Assembly: GCA_903934795.1 (NCBI GenBank)
Contig: CAIZPE010000295.1
Coordinates: 1-34,678, forward strand
Length of the DNA stretch: 34,678 bases
Origin: an uncultured bacterium
GTDB taxonomy: Bacteria; Pseudomonadota; Gammaproteobacteria; Burkholderiales; Burkholderiaceae_E
Reading direction: 5' to 3'
Within the stretch, counting starts at the first letter, position 1, and each line of letters begins with the position of its first letter. Made by a program: the position numbers and the translations under genes. The notes beneath the pieces are model-generated. The model was not told the origin of the DNA. It searched no databases and was given only the letters and a program-made list of their open reading frames with translations. Positions 30,199 through 34,678 of this stretch are shown piece after piece.

Positions 30199-32477
30199 AC
30201 GACGCCGTTTCCGCGCCCGTGCTGCAGGTGGTCGGCCAGCGGCCGATCCGCCCCGATGGCGCCGACAAGGTCACCGGTCGCGCCAACTTCGGCGCCGACC
30301 TGCGCCTGCCCGGCATGCTCACCGGCCGGGTGCTGCGCAGCCCGCACGCCCATGCCCGCATCCTGTCCATCGACACCAGCGCGGCCCGCGCCCTGCCGGG
30401 CGTGAAGGCGGTGGTCACGGCGGCCGACTTCCCCGAGCCCGGCAACCAGGCGGTCGACGCCGGGGAGGGCGCGGCCACGCTGCGCGCGCTCTCCGAGAAC
30501 TGCATGGCCCGCGGCAAGGCGCTCTATGTCGGTCACGCCGTGGCGGCGGTGGCAGCCACCTCCCCCGAGATCGCCGAGGCGGCGCTGGCGCTGATCGCGG
30601 TGCGCTACGAGCCGCTGCCGCATGTCATCGATGTCGAGGCCGCCATGGCGCCCGATGCGCCGCTGCTGCACGATGACCTGTTCACCAAGGGCGTCACGCC
30701 GCGCCCGACCGCGCCCTCCAACATCGCCGAGAAGATCATGCTCGGCCGCGGCGACGCCGCCGCTGCCATGGCCGGCGCCGAGGTGGTGGTCAGCGGCCGC
30801 TATGTCACGGCGCCGGTGCACCAGGGCTACCTCGAGCCGCATGCCTGCGTGGCCAGCGCCGGCGCCGACGGTCAGTGCCAGGTCTGGGTCTCCACCCAGG
30901 GCCACTTCGCGGTGCGCGCGATGTGTGCGGGGCTGCTCGGTATCGAGCTGCGCGACATCCGCGTCACGCCGGCCGAGATCGGCGGCGGCTTCGGCGGCAA
31001 GACCACGGTGTATCTCGAGCCGGTGGCGCTCGCGTTGTCGCGCCAGTGCGGCCGGCCGGTGCGCATGGTGATGACCCGCGCCGAGGTCTTCGAGGCAAGC
31101 GGCCCCACCTCGGGCTGCGTGATCGAGGCCCGCCTGGGCGCCAATGCCGACGGCCGGGTGATCGCTGCCGAGCTGGTGCTCAAGTACCAGGCCGGGGCCT
31201 TCCCCGGCTCGCCGGTGGGCGCGGGCTGCATGGCCGCGCTCGCCTGCTACGACATCGAGCATGTGGCCATCACCGGCTTCGATGTGGTGAGCAACCGCGC
31301 CAAGGTGGCGGCCTACCGCGCGCCGGGCGCGCCGATGGCCGCGCTCGCCGTCGAGAGCTGTCTTGACGAGCTCTCGCTGCGCCTGGGCATCGACCCGATC
31401 GAGCTGCGCATCCGCAATGCGGTGCGCCCCGGCGCCAAGGCGGTGTACGGCGCCACCTTCCGCGAGATCGCGTTCATCGAGACCCTCGAGGCGATCCGCA
31501 ACCACCCGCACTACCGGGCGCCGCTTGGCCCCGATCAGGCCCGCGGCGTGGCCTGCGGCTTCTGGTTCAACATCGGCGGTGAGTCCTCGGCGGCGGTCCA
31601 TGTGGACGAGGCTGGCGGCGTCACCGTGGTCTCGGGCAACCCCGACATCGGCGGCTCGCGCGCCTCCATGGCCATGATGGCCGCCGAGACCCTGGGCGTG
31701 CCCATCGCCCGCGTGCGCGCCATCGTGGCCGACACCTCGGCCATCGGCTTCTCGGCCACCACCGGCGGCAGCCGCGTCACCTTCGCCACCGGCATGGCGG
31801 TGGTGCAGGCCGCCGGCAAGGTGGTCGACGACCTGCGCCGCCGCGCCGGTCTGATCTGGGAGTGCCCGCTCGATCAGGTGCAGTGGCAGGGCGGGCAGGC
31901 GGTGTGCACCGACCCGTCCAAGACCGTCAAACCGCTCACGCTGGCCGAGATCGCCGGGCGCAGCGCGCGCACCGGCGGCCCCATCGCCGCCCATGCCTCG
32001 CTCACCGCGCAGGGCGCCGGGCCGGGCTTCGCGGTGCATCTCTGCGACATCGCGCTCGACCGCGAGACCGGCCGGCCCACCGTGGTGCGCTACACCGCCG
32101 CGCAGGATGTGGGGCGCGCCATCCACCCCTCCTATGTCGAGGGCCAGATCCAGGGCGGCGTGGCCCAGGGCGTGGGCTGGGCGCTGAACGAGGCCTATCT
32201 GTACGACGATGCCGGCCGCCTGCTCAATCCGGGCTTCCTCGACTACCGCATGCCGGTGGCCAGCGACCTGCCCATGATCGACACCGTGCTGGTCGAGTCC
32301 GCCCCCAACAAGCGCCATCCCTATGGCGCCAAGGGCGTGGGCGAGGCCCCGATCGTGCCGCCGCTGCCAGCGGTGGCCTGCGCGCTCAGCCGCCTGGTCG
32401 GTCATCGCCTGACCGAGCTGCCGCTCTCGCCACCGGTGCTGCTGCAGGCGCTCGATCAGCCGGGCGCGGCGGGCTGA
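30195..32477 (+). CDS. Molybdenum hydroxylase, large Mo-cofactor subunit (CoxL/XDH family)
   Basis: A 760-aa molybdopterin-binding subunit. It starts with the usual RPDGADKVTGRANFGAD segment, then EIGGGFGGK (Mo-cofactor binding), AYRAPGAPMA, and the catalytic glutamate E717 in GAKGVGEAP, which activates water for hydroxylation. The active-site loop reads AYRAPGAP and not AYRCSFR, so it is not a CO dehydrogenase; it belongs with aldehyde, N-heterocycle or other hydroxylases of unknown substrate. It overlaps the 2Fe-2S gene by 4 nt. A cofactor chaperone such as XdhC/CoxF is not visible but may lie beyond the right edge. A MoaD-like gene follows after 45 nt. Confidence 0.9.
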   Translation: MNDAVSAPVLQVVGQRPIRPDGADKVTGRANFGADLRLPGMLTGRVLRSPHAHARILSIDTSAARALPGVKAVVTAADFPEPGNQAVDAGEGAATLRALSENCMARGKALYVGHAVAAVAATSPEIAEAALALIAVRYEPLPHVIDVEAAMAPDAPLLHDDLFTKGVTPRPTAPSNIAEKIMLGRGDAAAAMAGAEVVVSGRYVTAPVHQGYLEPHACVASAGADGQCQVWVSTQGHFAVRAMCAGLLGIELRDIRVTPAEIGGGFGGKTTVYLEPVALALSRQCGRPVRMVMTRAEVFEASGPTSGCVIEARLGANADGRVIAAELVLKYQAGAFPGSPVGAGCMAALACYDIEHVAITGFDVVSNRAKVAAYRAPGAPMAALAVESCLDELSLRLGIDPIELRIRNAVRPGAKAVYGATFREIAFIETLEAIRNHPHYRAPLGPDQARGVACGFWFNIGGESSAAVHVDEAGGVTVVSGNPDIGGSRASMAMMAAETLGVPIARVRAIVADTSAIGFSATTGGSRVTFATGMAVVQAAGKVVDDLRRRAGLIWECPLDQVQWQGGQAVCTDPSKTVKPLTLAEIAGRSARTGGPIAAHASLTAQGAGPGFAVHLCDIALDRETGRPTVVRYTAAQDVGRAIHPSYVEGQIQGGVAQGVGWALNEAYLYDDAGRLLNPGFLDYRMPVASDLPMIDTVLVESAPNKRHPYGAKGVGEAPIVPPLPAVACALSRLVGHRLTELPLSPPVLLQALDQPGAAG

Positions 32478-32522
32478 TACGGTCGTGGGTGCCGCCTCAC
32501 CGAGTCACCCGAGCTGGTCCGC

Positions 32523-32771
32523 ATGGCCTGGGTGAGTTCGGTGGATTCGCGCGTGCGCGAGCTCGCTGGCGGCCTGTCCCGTTTCGAGGTGCCCGCGGCC
32601 ACGGTGCGCGGCCTGATCGCCGCGCTCGAGGCCCGCTGGCCGGGCCTGGGTTCGCATGTCGAGTCCGCCATGGCCCTGGCCATCGACGGCGAGATCCATC
32701 ACGACGCGCTCGGCGAGCCGCTTGCGGCAGATGCCGAGGTGGTGCTGATCCCGCGCATCGGCGGCGGCTGA
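32523..32771 (+). CDS. MoaD/ThiS-like small sulfur-carrier protein
   Basis: An 82-aa ubiquitin-like protein ending in a Gly-Gly tail (IPRIGGG), aligned with the PPVSGG end of MoaD-type carriers, whose C-terminal glycine is made a thiocarboxylate by an E1-like enzyme. The body shows the usual VRGLIAALEARWPGL helix and ADAEVVLIP strand. MoaD with MoaE puts sulfur into molybdopterin, so a dedicated copy beside a molybdenum hydroxylase makes sense; a role in another thiolation pathway is possible, as no MoaE or MoeB-like gene is visible here. No strong ribosome site precedes the ATG; it starts 45 nt after the Mo subunit and ends 30 nt before the GMC gene. Confidence 0.75.
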   Translation: MAWVSSVDSRVRELAGGLSRFEVPAATVRGLIAALEARWPGLGSHVESAMALAIDGEIHHDALGEPLAADAEVVLIPRIGGG

Positions 32772-32801
32772 GCCGCGCCACCCAATCCCTCAGGAGCTGC
32801 C

Positions 32802-34409
32802 GTGGCCGAAGACATCATCGATGTGCTGATCGTGGGTTCGGGCGCCTCGGGCGCGGCGGTGGCCTGGAGCCTGGCCGAGACCGGCATGCGCATCGTGTGC
32901 CTGGAGCAGGGCGACTGGATGAACCCGGCCGACTATCCGACCACGCGCATGTCGTGGGAGGCCGAGTCGCACGGCGCCTACTCCACCAGCCCGAACATCC
33001 GCCGCCGCGAGACCGACTATCCGATCGTCGAGCACGAGTCGCCGATCTCGATCGTGAACTTCAACGGCGTGGGCGGCAGCACGGTGCTCTACTCGGCGCA
33101 CTGGCCGCGCTTTCATCCGTCGGACTTCCGCGTGCGCAGCCTCGATGGCGTGGCCGACGACTGGCCGATCGACTACGCCACGCTCGAGCCCTGGTTCGAG
33201 CTCAACGACCGCATGATCGGCGTGGCCGGGCTGGCCGGCGACACCGGCTCGCCGCTGCGGCGCCCGCCCATGCCGCCGGTGCCGCTGGGCCGCATGGGCG
33301 AGGCGATGGCGCGCGGCTTCAACCGGCTGGGCTGGCACTGGTGGCCGTCGGACAGCGCGATTGCCACCGTGCCCTACGAGGGGCGCGAGGCCTGCGGCAA
33401 CCTGGGGCCCTGCCACTCGGGTTGCGCGCGCGGGGCCAAGAGCAGCGCCGATGTCACCTACTGGCCGGTGGCGCGCCGTGCGGGGGTGGAGCTGCGCACC
33501 CGGGCGCGGGTGCGCGAGGTGCTGGTCGATGAGAACGACATGGCCACCGGCGTGGTCTACCTCGACCCCGAGGGCCGCGAGCACCGGGTGCGCGCGCATG
33601 TGGTGGTGCTGGCCTGCAACGGCATCGGCACGCCGCGCCTGCTGCTCAATTCCACGTCGGCGCGCTTTCCGAATGGTCTGGCCAACCGCTCGGGGCTGGT
33701 GGGCCGCAACCTGATGCTGCATCCGTGGGGTCTGGTGCAGGGCGTGTTCGACGAGCCCCTGGCCTCACGCTACGGGCCCTCGGGCTGCTGCATCCTGAGC
33801 AAGGAGTTCTACGAGACCGACCTCTCGCGCGGTTTCGTGCGCGGCTACAACCTGCAGATCACGCGCGGCGCGGGGCCGGTGAACCTTGCCCGCCAGGGCC
33901 TTGCGCGCGGCCAGATTCCGTGGGGGCCGGGGCACCACGAGGCCTTCGCGCGGCGCTACGGGCAGGTGGTCAACATCGGCATCTGCATCGAGGACCTGCC
34001 CGAGGAACACAACACCGTCACGCTCGACCCGGAGGTGACCGACAGCAGCGGCATTCCGGCGCCGCGCATCAGGTACACGATGAGCGAGAACAGCCGGCGG
34101 ATGCTGCAGCATGCGTTTGCCCGCGGCACCGAGGTGATGCAGGCAGCCGGCGGCACCGACATCTACACCGAAGGCCCCATCCGTTACGCGGGCTGGCACC
34201 TGCTCGGCACGGCCCGCATGGGCACCGACCCCGAGCGCTCGGTGGTCAACCCCTGGGGCCGCAGCCATGATGTGAAGAATCTTTTCATCGTGGACGGCAG
34301 CGTATTCGTCACCTCGGGCGGCGTGAATCCCACCTCCACCATCCAGGCGGTTGCGCTGTATATCGCCGACCAGATGAAGCAGCGCCTGGCCAACCTTTTC
34401 GACGACTGA
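32802..34409 (+). CDS. GMC-family flavoprotein dehydrogenase (gluconate-dehydrogenase large-subunit-like)
   Basis: A 535-aa GMC oxidoreductase starting with GTG, supported by AGGAG at 32792-32796. FAD is bound by VGSGASG (11-17); the second GMC segment is NGVGGSTVLYSAHWPR; the catalytic pair is H466 (GWHLLGTARMG) and N509 (GVNPTSTIQ). The CGNLGPCHSGCARGAKSS stretch has several cysteines, as in the membrane-bound gluconate 2-dehydrogenase type. The following gene, 2 nt on, is a subunit-3-like protein, which supports a multi-subunit alcohol or sugar-acid dehydrogenase using a quinone or cytochrome. No signal peptide; related large subunits are exported with their Tat-bearing small partner, but that partner shows no Tat motif here. 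Confidence 0.88.
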   Translation: MAEDIIDVLIVGSGASGAAVAWSLAETGMRIVCLEQGDWMNPADYPTTRMSWEAESHGAYSTSPNIRRRETDYPIVEHESPISIVNFNGVGGSTVLYSAHWPRFHPSDFRVRSLDGVADDWPIDYATLEPWFELNDRMIGVAGLAGDTGSPLRRPPMPPVPLGRMGEAMARGFNRLGWHWWPSDSAIATVPYEGREACGNLGPCHSGCARGAKSSADVTYWPVARRAGVELRTRARVREVLVDENDMATGVVYLDPEGREHRVRAHVVVLACNGIGTPRLLLNSTSARFPNGLANRSGLVGRNLMLHPWGLVQGVFDEPLASRYGPSGCCILSKEFYETDLSRGFVRGYNLQITRGAGPVNLARQGLARGQIPWGPGHHEAFARRYGQVVNIGICIEDLPEEHNTVTLDPEVTDSSGIPAPRIRYTMSENSRRMLQHAFARGTEVMQAAGGTDIYTEGPIRYAGWHLLGTARMGTDPERSVVNPWGRSHDVKNLFIVDGSVFVTSGGVNPTSTIQAVALYIADQMKQRLANLFDD

Positions 34410-34411
34410 TC

Positions 34412-34678
34412 ATGCGTGACGACGGGTTTTCTAAGGTCTCGCCTGCTGCGGATACCGGCGCTGCCGCTGAGGGCGGCGTGTTGCTCGATGACGCGCAACA
34501 CGCCGCGCTCGATGCGCTGCTTGATGTGATCGTGCCGCCGCTGCCTGAGCGCGGTTTGCCGGGGGCTTCGCAGGTGGGGGTGCAGGGGCGGTTGCTGGGG
34601 CAGGCGCAGGCCTTGCTGCCGGGGGTGGTTGCGGGGTTGGCGGCGCTGGAGGCGGCTGCGCGGGCAGCGTATGGGCGG
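34412..34678 (+). CDS. Gluconate 2-dehydrogenase subunit 3-like protein (3' end cut by window edge)
   Basis: The frame from the ATG at 34412 is open to the end of the window, 89 codons. LLDDAQHAALDALLDVIVPPLPERGLPGA (about 24-52) is the characteristic helical opening of the gluconate 2-dehydrogenase subunit 3 family, small partners of GMC flavoproteins that help assembly or export. These proteins usually begin with a twin-arginine signal; the visible N-terminus (MRDDGFSKVSPAADTGAAAEGG) has none. The start is 2 nt after the GMC stop. Codon use becomes richer in G (GGG, TTG, GTG) than in the genes upstream. Assignment is by context and this motif. Confidence 0.75.
   Translation, partial: MRDDGFSKVSPAADTGAAAEGGVLLDDAQHAALDALLDVIVPPLPERGLPGASQVGVQGRLLGQAQALLPGVVAGLAALEAAARAAYGR

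Noticed and set aside
30129-32405. 758-codon open frame on the minus strand
   Set aside because: Antisense to the molybdenum-hydroxylase large subunit, which has complete family motifs; the antisense product has none.
28850-32477. 4-hydroxybenzoyl-CoA reductase or CO dehydrogenase identity
   Set aside because: The FAD subunit lacks the 4Fe-4S insertion of the reductase, and the large subunit has AYRAPGAP instead of the Cys-bearing AYRCSFR loop of CO dehydrogenase.

Overview
This is a high-GC window (roughly 70 % by eye), densely packed with catabolic genes in short operons that switch strand often. The periplasmic Bug-family (TctC-type) receptor, the many short-chain dehydrogenases (SDRs) and the class III CoA-transferases suggest a Burkholderiales-type betaproteobacterium; this is inference from gene content only. 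No rRNA, tRNA, CRISPR array, insertion sequence or phage gene was seen. The tetranucleotide ACGT occurs only three times in 34.7 kb, a strong compositional signature.

Region 1 (1-5236) is a cyclohexanecarboxylate degradation locus. A MarR-type repressor (badR, cut by the window edge) is divergent from badH-badI-aliB-aliA. AliA makes cyclohexanecarboxyl-CoA, AliB dehydrogenates it to the 1-ene, BadH oxidises the 2-hydroxy intermediate and BadI opens the ring to pimelyl-CoA. The hydratase BadK is not in the window. A 20-bp inverted repeat lies exactly where the -35 boxes of two divergent promoters would be.

Region 2 (5332-17325) holds a D-2-hydroxyacid dehydrogenase, a MaoC-type hydratase, a phosphotriesterase-family hydrolase, an SDR, an 816-aa fusion of two CoA-transferase domains, a Bug solute receptor, a 303-aa SDR of the hydroxyacyl-CoA dehydrogenase type, and a two-gene acyl-CoA dehydrogenase that looks heteromeric. 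The pieces of a CoA-thioester beta-oxidation route are present, but the substrate cannot be read from sequence. An AbrB/PIN toxin-antitoxin module sits between the Bug gene and its upstream neighbour, flanked by a 59-bp direct repeat of the Bug gene's start region.

Region 3 (17400-27498) has two SDRs, a single-domain CoA-transferase, an aldo/keto reductase overlapping an SMP-30-type lactonase, an RraA/HMG-aldolase-like protein, and an amidase - SDR - ThDP-enzyme operon.

Region 4 (27757-34678, open at the right edge) is one long operon: an FMN 2-hydroxyacid dehydrogenase, a three-subunit molybdenum hydroxylase (genes overlapping by 4 nt), a MoaD/ThiS-like sulfur-carrier protein, a GMC flavoprotein and the start of a gluconate-dehydrogenase subunit-3-like protein. 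It looks like a serial oxidation module for a hydroxylated or aldehyde substrate.
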